A stretch of DNA of 64,000 bases from positions 124,001-188,000 of the forward strand of contig JBAIAA010000751.1 of the NCBI GenBank assembly GCA_037893245.1, given 5' to 3'. The stretch is from Crossaster papposus. Its lineage: Eukaryota; Echinodermata; Asteroidea; Velatida; Solasteridae. Positions 20,076-30,270 of the stretch are shown one piece after another. The notes under the pieces were generated by a model. That model saw only the letters and a program-made list of their open reading frames with translations, did not search any database and had not been told where the DNA came from. Both the position numbers and the translations under genes were made by a program. Each line of letters begins with the position of its first letter. Within the stretch, counting starts at the first letter, position 1.

Positions 20076-21690
20076 TTAAGTCAACCCAAGATCATGGTAG
20101 ATTTCTCTGCGTAGGCGAATGTACAGGGATGCAGCTTCGTATCCATAACCGGGAGCGTTCCAGTCATTGTCCTCCATCAGAATACATGCCACATCAAAAA
20201 TGTCCCGGTCGCATGGAATGGAACGTTTTGGCCTGATCTCCGTCATGCAGACTTCAACTTCATGCATGTCCACTTTCACTAGTTTATCTTCATTACCCTG
20301 CAGCTCCGGTAAGGTATACTTAAGAATTGGACGCCCTCCGTTACTGTTGATCTTGTGATCCGGTCTCATTCTATGATTGTTCCATGATGCCAAGACCTGA
20401 TCCAGATTATCCTACAAACAGAAATAAAACAATCAGCAATTTATATTTGGTCTGGAAAAATTCAATTAATAGGTTGCCGGGTTGGTGGGGCTGCCATCAT
20501 TGCAGGGAATGTGGTGCCGGTCGTTTGTTTTAATCCATAATGATCTACATGTCCACACCGCCCATTCTAAAGTTTTTCTTTAAAGGTGTCTATATTCTTG
20601 CCCGTGCGCTCAATTTTCAAAGTTGGGAATTTAAATACGGACATCACTTGACACCTTGGACTGAACAAAATTATTTTCTGAGTAAATGCTCCTACCATTT
20701 TCCAGCTAAATGTCACTTTTGTGGACATTGTTATCACTTCCTGGTGGGTGATGTTCCAATTTAGGGACAAGATCTGTGATGTCCGAGTACATGTATGGTA
20801 CACGTGCAACACATTGTTTTTTCTTTATTTTTTTAGAACTATATAATCGAGAGAAATAGGCCATACCTGTACTATTCTCAGGAAGCAAAGCTGTATCAAG
20901 TTCTTATCTAACACGTCACCGTTGAACAGCCCGTCCTCTTTGAGCGTGTGGAAGATATCCATCCAATATTGAGTGCAGTGCTTTCTGAAAAAGCTCCACC
21001 AGGCCTCTATCCTTTGGTGCTCTTTCCATACAGAAAGCTTTTAGCACCAGCCATGTTGTCTTCGTCGTCTCTTCTGAGAAACGTCTGTACCTGCTCAACA
21101 TGGCCATTTTCGGTCCCCATATCTGCCCGCACTACGCGTGGACATCCGTGCCTAGAAGAAACTGCTGCCATATAGTAGCCTAGTATTAGTTTGGGATCGT
21201 TATTGGTGGTGTATGCCTCTAACCAAATCAAATGTCTAGAATAACCATCTATGCATCCGCTTATCGCAATGCCAAACGGCTTCAACTTATCATATCCATC
21301 CATGTGCCACGTCTGGTTGGGTCCAGCACTTGTGTAGATCCTGCGTGTCAAACGATGTCTCCTCCTTGCTGCAACACCTTCAGGGTCTAGCAAATGTTGT
21401 ATCATACGAATAGTGTTCTGTGAAACAACAAACCCCTCCTCAATGCACCTAGCGTGCATCCAGCGATATCCATAGCATTGAGCAGATGTTTTCAATTGTT
21501 CTTCAACAAATGAAGCAATCTTAAGGATATCTGAATACCCTCTCCTCCTATACAGTCCTCCTTTCCTTAAAAATCGGCGTAGATGTCTCTGACTGATAAC
21601 TATTCCATGGTTCAGAGCAAGGCAAGACAATATCTCCTTCTGACTAAAACCGAGCTGAAAATATAGCTTAATAATCTCTTGACGGTCCAT
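20076..21690 (-). CDS. DDE integrase (rve-type, IS3/retroviral fold) of the HECT element
   Basis: Two exons on the minus strand: 21690-20867 with donor GTATGG, and 20411-20076 with acceptor TTTGTAG, joined in phase 0. The start is ATG 21690 (MDRQEIIKLYFQLGFSQKEI). Residues 1-60 form a helix-turn-helix. Then come a YGYRWMHARCIEEGF block and the integrase core: first Asp in TWHMDGYDKLKPFG (about residue 131), second Asp in VVRADMGTENGHV (about 190), and the Glu in RIEAWWSFFRKH. A short frame-changing deletion at about 21003-21008 (after YGKSTK) separates the Glu from the two Asp, so this copy is probably inactive. The C-terminus (exon 2) ends ASLYIRLRREIYHDLGLT. The fold is that of IS3 and retroviral integrases. 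It may belong to the IS3EU-like group; I am not certain of that name. Confidence 0.75.
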
Positions 21691-21830
21691 TTTGAAACGT
21701 TTGTTTTTTGGCAAGTAAAAGGACTAACTTTCATATCGGTCTATGTCAGAAGCACTGTTACTAATCTGGTCCAGGAGTGTAACTACATGGCGACAGCGCC
21801 AGCACTACTAAAAGTGCCGTATCGAATTGG

Positions 21831-22082
21831 TAATTCGTACGTACGGATTGGTATTTCGTACGTACGGTTTAGTAATTCGTACGTACGGTTTAGTAATTCG
21901 TACGTACGGTTTACTAATTCGTACGTACGATTTAGTAATTCGTACGTACGATTTATTAATTCGTACGTACGGTTTAGCAATTCGTACGTACGGTTTAGTA
22001 ATTCGTACGTACGGTTTAGTAATTCGTACGTACGGTTTAGTAATTCGTACGTACGGTTTAGTAATTCGTACGTACGAATTAG
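21831..22082. repeat. 21-bp palindrome-containing tandem array, right arm
   Basis: About 12 copies of the same unit as at 15552 in inverted orientation (AATTCGTACGTACGGTTTAGT). It ends in AATTAGTTTTTTTTTAACCAT, the reverse complement of the left arm's outer edge. The pair acts as an extended inverted repeat around the two genes. A few units vary at the central dinucleotides. Confidence 0.9.
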
Positions 22083-22402
22083 TTTTTTTTTAACCATGTC
22101 CTATCTACACTTCCGTAATATTGTAAACACTGATTGTGTGCCTAAAGAAATATCAATAATGCGCTGATTTGCAAAATTAATGGTGCATGTAACTTTTTGC
22201 TGGTGCATGTAGGTTTTTTGGTCTACATGCACCAGTGCATGCAACTTTTTTTTTGTAAAACGAACCCTGCCCATGACGGACGACAGAACTCCTTGAAATA
22301 AAATGCCCAAGGAGTATTGCGGTAGAATCACCATCTGTTGCTAATTGTGAGTGCTTGACCGATTGCGATGGACTCGTACAGAGATAAGAGAAATCACCAG
22401 TA

Positions 22403-23442
22403 CACTAGCGAACAAAAGTCTTCGCGCACCAACACGGTGTATTTTTATCTTCTATAATTTTGTTTAAAAAAAAAAGAATTATCAATAAACATGCATACAT
22501 GTACCTGTGTTTAGTCTCATTGTTTTAGTCAGTTTTAGTCGTATTTCTCATTTTCTACGACATTTATTGAAGTGTGTAACGAGGAAACGCTCGCATCAAA
22601 GTCTTCGTTTGCATGTTCGCGTTAAACCGCCATATTGGATGACCTCATTACGTATTCATGAGCTCATGAATACATTAACATGAGCAAGAAAACTCGCGCG
22701 TTGGAAACCTCTCTGTAATAAATATTTGTGAGGGTCACTGGCGAACCAATCACATGAATTAGAAGATGACGCGTCGAGCTAGGTTTCTAACAAGAAATTA
22801 CCATATGAATAGCGTTCACTTTGGAGAGACTACGCAACAATGGCTGGGAAAACTCCCCTTACTGATCATGAAAAAGGGATGTTGCAAGCATTGCATGAAG
22901 AGGGGCAATCTGCCAGAGAAATATCAAGAAGGCTGGGCATTAGCGACTCCACTGTAAAATATAATCTTCATAAGTTGGGGAGAATGGCTCTATGGATAGC
23001 CTGCCGAGATCTGGTCGTCCGAGGGCAACCACTAATTACCGAGATGACCGCCATATTGTCCTGGCGTCACGGCGCAACTGTTTTATGACTGCCCCCGAAT
23101 TAGCTGTCGACTATACTTAGCTGCCAATACTTCGGGGGTCGAAGTTCACCGAAGTACAATTTCAAGAAGATCGGCAGAAATTGGGCTGTTTGGTCGTGTT
23201 GCCAGGCACAAGCCCCGCCTTACAGACGTTCACAAACAACGAAGGTTATTCTGGGCTCGCCAACACCTGAACTGGACTCCCGCTGACTGGAACAGATTGA
23301 TTTGGAGCGACGAGTCGCGTTTTCAACTTTTTCAGTCAGATGGACGTGTTTACGTCAGACAATGTGTCAGGGAGGAGTTCAGCGAGGCCTGCGCAGTTCC
23401 GTATGTGAAACATGGGGGATCTGGCATCATGGTCTGGGGTGC
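22403..23442 (+). pseudogene. Tc1/mariner transposase, truncated and frameshifted
   Basis: The element starts after TA (22401-22402) with CACTAGCGAACAAAAGTCTT, typical of Tc1 inverted repeats. A related motif recurs near 22590. The gene begins at ATG 22840 with a paired-like helix-turn-helix (LTDHEKGMLQALHEEGQSAR then EISRRLGISDSTVKYNL). A frame change follows, then SMDSLPRSGRPR (AT-hook-like GRPR), a stop, and in another frame STISRRSAEIGLFGRV, LNWTPADWNRLIWSDESRF with the first catalytic Asp (SDES). It stops at GSGIMVWG, where the sequence joins the MULE-type gene at about 23443. The second Asp and third acidic residue are missing. Confidence 0.7.
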
Positions 23443-24752
23443 GAAGCAGGTCGTTTCGTACCCAAGTCGTTTCGTACCCTACACCTACACGAAGAAGTGG
23501 AAGAAGGCCGGTTCCACTTCTTCCAAAGTCACATGGCTGTGTAGTGTCCGGACTTCACACCAAGCATACGCACCCAGCGCATCCCGGGGCAGACGTCGCA
23601 GTTCAAGTGAAGGCGTTGGTGATAACCAAGGCCAAGGCCGACATCTTCAAGTCAGCCGGGGCCATTGCCGAGGATGTCATCACCACACATCTTCAACCTG
23701 ACGCACCCGCTGCAAGTTGTCCTAATCCAACCAACCTTGCCCGGGCTGCAAACCGTCACCGCCAGAGCCAGCGCCAGCGCGAGCCACGAGACATTGACTT
23801 TATAATTGACAAAGGCTTCATCCCCGAACACTTCCTCCAGAAAGACATTCACCTTGGTAGTGCTCGCCATGTGATGTTTTTTACACCAGATCAACTCCAT
23901 GTGCTGGATGGCGCCAAGACCTGGTACTTGGATGGAACTTTCATGTTGGTGAAACGTCAGTTCACCCAACTGTTCTCAGTTCACGCCTTCGTCAAGGGAG
24001 ACACCGGTGGGATGAAGCAGGTTCCACTGGTCTTTGTCTTGATGTCTCGGCGGACAAAGAAAGACTACAAGAAGGTACTCAAGGCCCTGCGGAGGAAGCT
24101 GCCATCCTGTGCTGCAAATCTTCAAGAGCTGGTGGTGGACTTTGAAGTTGGACTGTGGGGTGCCATCCGAGCTGTCTTTCCGGATGCTTCCGTGAAGGGC
24201 TGCCTGTTCCATTGGACACAGGCAGTCTGGAGAAAGTGTCAGGCACTCGGTTTGGCAGTACCCTACATGTCCAACGACGGAGTTCGGGATTTCATCGGCC
24301 AGCTGTTGTCACTCCCGTTCTTGCCTCATGAACATATCGGGCCAGCTTTTGAAGAACTAAACAGCCTGGTGACTGATCAACCCGCCATGATCGAGCTGTG
24401 CAGCTACCTTCGCACCACGTGGCTGGAGAACTCAACATGGAGCCCACGTGACTGGTCAGTGTTCATGCGGAGTATCCGCACAAACAACGACATGGAGGGC
24501 TGGCACCAGAGACTAAATGGGCGGGCAGGACGTCACACCGTCCAATTCTACAACGTCATCAAGCTCCTGTACGCAGAATCCAGCTACGTAAACGTCCAGC
24601 TAAGGCTGGTCAAAGAAGCTCGACTCTGCAGGAACCAGCGGCGGGTGGTTCAAGGCAAGATTTTAAAGTTGTGGGACGACTACCAAGCCCGTCGCCTTAC
24701 AACATCGGGACTCCTGGCAGCCTGCAAGTACCTGACAGGTCCAGCCCTGTAG
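23443..24752 (+). CDS. MULE transposase (FLYWCH-type N-terminus, MULE DDE core)
   Basis: The long frame is open from 23412 to a TAG at 24750. From about 23940 it shows the MULE core: TWYLDGTFMLVKRQFTQLFS (first Asp), QVPLVFVLMSRRTKKDY, ELVVDFEVGLWGAIRAVFP (second Asp), KGCLFHWTQAVWRK and TNNDMEGWHQRLN (likely Glu). Upstream, KVTWLCS in one frame and HTKHTHPAHPGADVAVQV in another look like a FLYWCH zinc finger broken by a frameshift near 23540-23580. The junction with Tc1 carries a repeat of gtcgtttcgtaccc (23450 and 23467). The catalytic core is intact. Nineteen bases after the stop lies a histone-type stem-loop, which is most unusual for a transposase gene. Confidence 0.7.
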
Positions 24753-24770
24753 ATCAACAACAAAACAACC

Positions 24771-24836
24771 GGTCCTTTTCAGGACCAACAACCAAACAAC
24801 CGGCCCTTTTCAGGACCAACACATCTACAAGAGAGA
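24771..24836 (+). promoter_or_regulatory. Histone-type 3' end: two stem-loops and an HDE-like purine element
   Basis: GGTCCTTTTCAGGACC (24771-24786) has a perfect 6-bp stem and a TTTC loop, the same geometry as the metazoan histone mRNA stem-loop, including flanking AACAACC and ACCAACA. A second copy, GGCCCTTTTCAGGACC (24802-24817), has one stem mismatch. CAAGAGAGA (24828-24836) lies 10 nt after it and resembles the histone downstream element that pairs with U7 snRNA. SLBP/U7 processing would give a non-polyadenylated, S-phase-linked transcript. Confidence 0.65.
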
Positions 24837-24852
24837 TTGTTGTCTTAAAGAT

Positions 24853-25256
24853 TTGCATCAAAGGCAAAATAAAAACGGAAATAAATGATAAATTACATTT
24901 ATTTTGTTTTCTCCACAGGTTAGAATTAAGCCTTATTCTTTATGCAATGCGAAAAAAAAAAAAATGTTATTACTGCCCAAACAATGCCAAACTGAACACA
25001 TTGAAAAACTAGTGAATTGCATTTTATTACTTACAATAGTTTTTTAATTAAAGTCAAAACTTGATAATTATAAAAAGTACAATTTCGGGGAAAAAAAGCA
25101 ACCAAAGAATATCACGCTACAATATAGAAGACAAACATCGTCGATCACAACCCAAGCTCAAAAGACCCACAAACCGGGGTGTATGGGTTCTTTTAGTGTC
25201 GGGTGTCTGGTGTGGGTCAAGGAGAATATCAACGCCGTGATTTATATTGATATTCT
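24853..25256. other. AT-rich spacer after the MULE gene
   Basis: Contains AATAAA-type signals near 24869 and 24879 that could serve as backup poly(A) sites. No gene seen. Confidence 0.3.
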
Positions 25257-25258
25257 TT

Positions 25259-25747
25259 GATAGGTAAATCATGTGCATCTTTGGGGTTTCATGTCCCGCA
25301 AACCACAAAAACAATCATGGATCTGCTACCGATGTGGGAGTTGAAGATTTGCTTGCCACCTCGGCGGACATGCCATACAAGAACACCATGGCTGGTCGAC
25401 GACCCCGTCGCACAGCTCCTAGGTGAACCGCAAGCTCGTTGTGGACGTGGTCGTGGGCGACCCCGAGGAGACCCAAGCCCGGTCTTGAAAGCGGATGTTG
25501 TGCCCCCAGTGACTCAGCCGGCAACCCCGTCCTGGATGTGCATACTCCTAACAGCCATGACAATAAATTGCTTCACTATGAAAGCATGAACAATAACACT
25601 GCTTCTTTACCGGGACCTAGCACTAGCACATATATTTGTAAAGATACTTTGTGTAACTTTTGCTGTAAGCCTTTAGCTCTGACTAGTGCTGATAATGAGG
25701 AGCTGTATGACATGCCAAATTTCTTCAAGGAAAACATGCAGAGTTGA
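25259..25747 (+). pseudogene. DIRS-type gag-like region, degenerate copy 1
   Basis: Starts with the same IGKSCASLG..VP..T block as the better copy at 26161 but soon loses the frame. Further on, an Arg/Gly-rich stretch (CGRGRGRPRGD) and a Ser/Thr-rich stretch ending NFFKENMQS appear in different frames. About 75 bp near 25560-25635 recur at 25980-26050 (the tgcttcactatgaa block). It is a partial duplication of the DIRS 5' region and is dead. Confidence 0.4.
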
Positions 25748-26160
25748 TAGCTTTACCGAGTTGCTTTCAAAACGGCACACGCACTATCCTGAATCCCACC
25801 CACGATGGCGTGCACATACTCATATGCCAAAGTACATACACCAAATGTACCTGCTGATACTACAGGGATTAAACATATTGCAACAACCTGCTATGATGAA
25901 GCAATCAGTGATACAGTATCTGATGAACAAACGTTCATCAAAGAGGCACTTCTACCCCAATAAAGGAGAAAGACATTCATGACAATAAACTGCTTCACTA
26001 TGAAGGCATGAACAATAACACTGCTCCTTTATTGGGTCCTAGCACTAGCAGAGTTGGGAAGGGAGGGGGTGAGTATGATGTTAATGGTTCTCATACTTCT
26101 GCCACTCCAATCAGTACAATTCAGGTAGGGGCGGATGACCGCCTAGTACCAATATTTTAG

Positions 26161-26541
26161 ATAGGTAAATCCTGTGCATCTTTAGGGATTTATGTCCCGA
26201 AAACCACAAAAGACAAAATTCGGTCAGGGAAGTACGTAGATTTGGCCCCACTTTACAACGAAACAGTAATTTCGCGTACAGAGCAATCAAATTTAACTTT
26301 CGACATGGAAGGAGGCAACCTGGTCCTCAGGAAACCTGGCCCATCGCGAAGACATACATGTATTGAGTCATTCTCGGTGCGACAATCTCCGTTTCATGCA
26401 TTCATGTCTATATATCTTGACAAGCACACCGATGGATACGCACAACTATTAAAGTACTGCGAAATAGTTTGTATGGCGTCAGCCCAGTTCCCCGGTTATG
26501 GGTGGCAGACATACGACGATCAGTTTCGCTTAAAAATATAA
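26161..26541 (+). pseudogene. DIRS/Ngaro-type ORF upstream of RT (gag-like)
   Basis: In-frame from 26161: IGKSCASLGIYVPKTTKDKI, then GKYVDLAPLYNE, and after a variable linker AFMSIYLDKHTDGYAQLLKY and YGWQTYDDQFRLKI. YR retrotransposons of the DIRS class encode this combination (a K-I-x-x-G-K-Y-V-D-L-A-x-L start and an F..(Y/I)...(H)......L..Y....W..YD..FR end) before the RT. The end is cut after FRLKI by a stop. Its partner RT piece lies at 27255. It is eroded. Confidence 0.5.
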
Positions 26542-26641
26542 ATTGACTTCTTCCGTTCATGGTGAGAAATTGATATGGAGCTCTTGGTAGCGGTGGCTGC
26601 GGTCCCTGTAACAACTAACTAATCAGGGAATTGTGCAGGAA

Positions 26642-27254
26642 ACAGCGAAGTGTGGGCGCCGGTGTCCAAAAACCGTACGGCCCGGCCGCTGCTTTCATTT
26701 AAATGGTAACCAGGGTTGTACATTTTCTCTAGCGCTCTGGCCACGAAGCATCGCGATGCTCATCAGTTGGTTCAACATCCACTGCACCGCGTAATGTATT
26801 TACATATTGTGCGCAGTCGCAACATAGTCCCCACTAACCCAGAGTTCCAACGAACAATGCAGTAAGGGGAGAGAGGGAATTTCAATACAACTCATACCAC
26901 TTTAACTACCGGTAGTTCTAACTCCGCCCACAATGCACAAGTCAACCCCCGTCCATGACTTAACTTGACCAAAACATAAATTCCTTTTGTTACCCAAACG
27001 CCAATTAACCAAACCATTTTATTTAACTGACTGACAAGATACACAATCGCAGATGATTGTCACATATTAAGTAATGGCTTTAAACATGGTTTTTCGTTAG
27101 GTTATAACAGTCTCCGTAGGCCCCGTGATTCGAATTGTTTAGCTTCGGCGTCAGAACGCCCCCTTGTGGTAAAAGAAAAACTTGCCAAGGAGATCAGTTA
27201 ATTGGCAGGATTTCAGGCGCGGCCCTATCAAAACCGACCTTTTTCTAATCTACA
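26642..27254. other. Gene-poor stretch between DIRS pieces
   Basis: No convincing frame. The Arg-rich and zinc-finger parts expected between a DIRS gag and RT are not recognisable, so the sequence has diverged or been replaced. Confidence 0.3.
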
Positions 27255-27675
27255 ATGTTCCCCCATAGTTTAGTCCCCAAGAGTATCCCTAATACCTTTA
27301 GACTCATTCATCGCCTGTCTTGCCCTGCCAGTAACTTAATCAATGAATTTATGGACAGGGAACGTTGTGCAGTTCACTACGTCTCCTTTGGTGAGGTCGT
27401 TGATTTGGTTACAAACGTGGGGAAAACAGCTTGGTTAACTAAAGTCAATATTAAGTCTGCATTTTATTTTTTGCCAGTTTCACCTGCAGATTATGAATTG
27501 CTTGGGTTTTCCCTTGACAATCAATTTTACTTTGACAAAATAATATATGCCAATGGGCTGTACCATTTCATGCTCGCTTTTCGCGAAGTTTAGTTCATTT
27601 GTGGAATTTCAAGCTAAGTGTATGGCTGAAACGTCTTTAGTCACTATCTAGATGATTTTTTGTTAATAGGTTTTC
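27255..27675 (+). pseudogene. DIRS-type reverse transcriptase fragment
   Basis: SLVPKSIPNTFRLIHRLSCP starts the fingers, then YVSFGEVVDLV, WLTKVNIKSAFYFLPVSPAD (first catalytic Asp position now Asn: VNIKSAF for the usual K-x-DIKSAF), YELLGFSLDNQFYFDK and ANGLYHFM. After the stop near 27592 another frame carries HYLDDFLLIG (from 27642), the YxDD catalytic motif. The order and wording fit the DIRS RT clade rather than LINE or Ty3. A lost Asp and a frameshift make it inactive. The rest of the element resumes at about 29480. Confidence 0.65.
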
Positions 27676-28370
27676 AAAAAGATGTTACATGTAGATATGT
27701 TGCCTACATGTACCCGACATGTTAGCAGTATTTTTTTAATATTTAATACTGGAGTCTTGTACTCGAAATGTATTTTAAAACAATACGGGTGGACACAAAA
27801 CAGATTGAGATTTTGTTTATGAATATATTAATAAATACAACTTTATAATGATATTATTTTATTTTCTACCGGTATGTTTAAGTCAACATTGGTGATAATA
27901 AGCATAAACTGGAAGTGACTGCACACCCTGAAGAAGCAATAGCTGATGTATCACCCTGCTTGGGTCACTATATGGAATTTGTTGTCTCAGAAGTGAATAC
28001 TCCACCTGAAGAGGATGACCAACAAGCTCACGAAATGATTTCGAGCTCACGAAAAGATGTTTTTCAAGCGCACGAAATGATTGAGCACAAAATTAAAAAA
28101 TATCACTGTGATTTTTCGTAAATGTATGTCCCTTTAAGGGCTCCGTAGTATGATGAGCCTTTGCTCAGATTGAGATTAACTTTTGTTTAGCTTTAAAGTT
28201 ACAGGTGAGATCTGGGCAAGGTGTAAATGGCAGTCAAAATTGCCGATCGCAGATCGTACACAATTATGATGCGGCACGCGCGTTTTTAAATTCACTTTAA
28301 CTCGTACGTAAGACATATTAAGCCGTACGTATGGATTTTCTAAAGTTAAGAGAAGCAGAGAAAGGCTCCA
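27676..28370. other. Stretch without a recognised gene
   Basis: AT-rich. One short frame (27915-28121) with Gln/Glu/His-rich repeats (QAHEMI twice) is probably chance. No domain seen. Confidence 0.3.
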
Positions 28371-28623
28371 ATGGCCAAATTCCTATCAGCGTTACCCTGC
28401 AAGACACTTGCATTGAAGGAAACATCCGACATAAGAAGTGCAGACTTCTTATTCAAAAGGAGGAAAGATGTGCAGTCTGCTAGGTTTACCGAAGCGACCC
28501 CATGGCCAAGCACAGCAAGACAAAAATCCAAGGCTAACCATTTGTGTTTCTTCTTCATTGCCTAATAAGCATATGACAACAAAACCAGCTAAGGGATAAA
28601 ACTCCAGAGAAAAAAGAAGGTGT

Positions 28624-29330
28624 TTGAAATGGCGAGTAAACAACATTAAAGACAAGGTGTCGGATATGCTGCAAAGAGAATGTGTTGATCTGAGCACAGA
28701 ACAAGATAAGGCTTTGCAGGCATTATTGGTTCGAACGATGAGACGAAGAGCATTTTCCAGCCAAATTCTCCCGCATCCCTTCTATGGGCTCAGCAAAGAG
28801 AGTCTGCTCTAAAGAGAAAGCAGATGCGATGGCATCCTACCATTATCCGATGGTGTATTGCCCTTCAGAGCAAATCATCTGCTGCCTACAATCTCCTACG
28901 GCAAACCAAATTTTTGAGTTTTTCTCACCAATCAACCGTTCACCCATATACCCCTTTTTGCGGACCCTGTCACTGGTTTTAGCTCAGCCATGTTGGAGAG
29001 AGTAGTTGGCGATCACAATATCTCGTCTTGTCAAGAGCACGAGAAGAATGTTTCAATTCTTTTTGATGAAATAAGAATAAAGGCGGGACTGGGTTTCTCT
29101 GATGTAGGTATAGTATTGCCAATGAGATCGCTAACTTCAAGAGGAGATGTCGAAAAGAGATGTAGAGGGGAGAAGCATTCACCAGCATCACATGTTACGG
29201 TCGTGATGGTGAGAGATATTTTCAGCAAACTTCATGCTGCTGTCGCATACTATCCTAATACTGGTGCAACTAGTGACCAGCTTTGCTTAATTCTCTGGGA
29301 GGCTATCTTCTAATACTCAAAGTTGCAGGC
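28624..29330 (+). pseudogene. P-element/THAP9-like transposase fragment
   Basis: A chain of frames matches the order of P-element transposases. MRWHPTIIRWCIALQSKSSA then YNLLRQTKFLSFP (near 28823-28920) is the helix-turn-helix block just before the catalytic core. NVSILFDEIRIKAGL (near 29050-29090) holds the first Asp (FDE). HVTVVMVRDIFSKLHAAVAY, then YPNTGATSDQLCLILWEAIF (29190-29313) is the next strand and helix block. Upstream, DMLQRECVDLSTEQDKALQ fits the Leu-rich segment. Several stops and frame changes lie between these blocks. The catalytic second Asp (T-x-DG) is not found. The fragment stands between the RT and recombinase parts of the DIRS relic. Confidence 0.6.
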
Positions 29331-29479
29331 TTCATCAAGTGCGGGCACTCGTCTAATAGAAAATGTTATCGGTTACATGATTAAGGCCGCCACACAGAAG
29401 ATGAAGTACAAGTACCTAAACTATTATTGTACATACCCTTATGACCAGACCCGCAACGTCTACTTTATTTGTAATGTCC

Positions 29480-30270
29480 CCCACCTGGTGTCGAAAATAG
29501 CATTGCCGATGCCCTGTCCCGTTCGCAGATAGCACGGTTCAAATAGCTGGCACCATCAGCTGCCAGGGTGGGCCTGAAGGTTCCCGGGTTTCTATGGCGG
29601 CTATAGGGGTCGAGACAGATCGGCTTTTGGGGGCATCTATGGCCAGCAGTACTTGGGCGAGCTTTGGGAAACTTGGGAAACTTTGCCACATGTTAGGCTC
29701 CATTGCCGCATCTGAATTCGAGGCACACCTATTTAGGTCGGCCTTTTTGCTAGCTTTTTTGAAATTATTTTTTAGGTGGGAGAAATCACTGCTTGAACCA
29801 AATCTGCAGACTGCTCTCTGGTTTGAGGGTAATGACCAGTCGGTCAGGCTTCGATATTCAAAAATTGACCAGCAGGGTGATTCAGTAACGGTGCAGTTTC
29901 ATAGAATCCTTAATTCCCCTCTTTGTTCAGTCAGATCGGTGTTGTAATATGTCCAGATCCGGCGGCCCATGGGGTCTCCCTTGTTGGTGCATGCCGATGG
30001 GTTCCCATTAACTGCATATCAGTTAACCAGCCAGCACATGCTAAATAAGTGTCTGGAGGCTTTAGGGGTGCCCGTACACTAGGCTTTAGCAGTCACAGCT
30101 TTAGCATAGGTACAGCCACATCGACAGCGTTAAATGGCATGGCTGTTTCAGACATTGGGTCAATGGAAATCGCCGGCCGTAAATTTATATACATCCGGCC
30201 TAATAATGTCTGGTCCGCCCAGTTATATACATGTATATGCTGTGCTAATTTCCTCCTGTGGATTTGAAGT
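29480..30270 (+). pseudogene. DIRS RNase H tail and tyrosine recombinase, broken
   Basis: The first block (29480-29600) reads PGVENSIADALSRSQIARFK, a TAG, then LAPSAARVGLKVPGFLW: the end of the RNase H region in DIRS elements. The second (29594-29947) opens the tyrosine recombinase (STWASFGKLGKL, EAHLFRSAFLLAFLKLFFR). The FFR-VGEITA step has a one-base loss near 29770. The third (29960-30270) has PLLVHADGFPLTAYQLTS, SHSFSIGTAT and MEIAGRKFIYIRP. The expected H-x-x-R (HSFRIG) reads HSFSIG, so a catalytic arginine is lost. Recombination function is gone. Together with 26161 and 27255 this outlines one DIRS-type element with an insertion. Confidence 0.6.

Larger units (their letters stand above)
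14626..22269. mobile_element. 7.64-kb DNA transposon with HECT and integrase genes, 8-bp TSD
   Basis: The left end CAGGGTTCGATTTAC (14626) and right end GTAAAACGAACCCTG (ending 22269) are inverted repeats, flanked by perfect 8-bp direct repeats CCCATGAC (14618-14625 and 22270-22277). Just inside both ends lie scattered copies of TGCATGTA and CTTTTTG-type motifs. Further inside are two inverted arrays of a 21-bp repeat (15552-15845 and 21831-22082) that share about 40 bp of extra homology on their outer side. Between the arrays are two convergent genes: a SAM-like/HECT protein (+) and a DDE integrase (-). The 8-bp TSD and CAGGG ends look like hAT, but no hAT transposase is inside. Either this is one autonomous element using an integrase, or an integrase/HECT element nested in a small hAT. 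Confidence 0.75.

Noticed and set aside
14626-22269. Calling the whole element a standard hAT
   Set aside because: The TSD length and CAGGG ends fit, but the only transposase-like gene inside is an rve-type integrase with no hATC or BED region.
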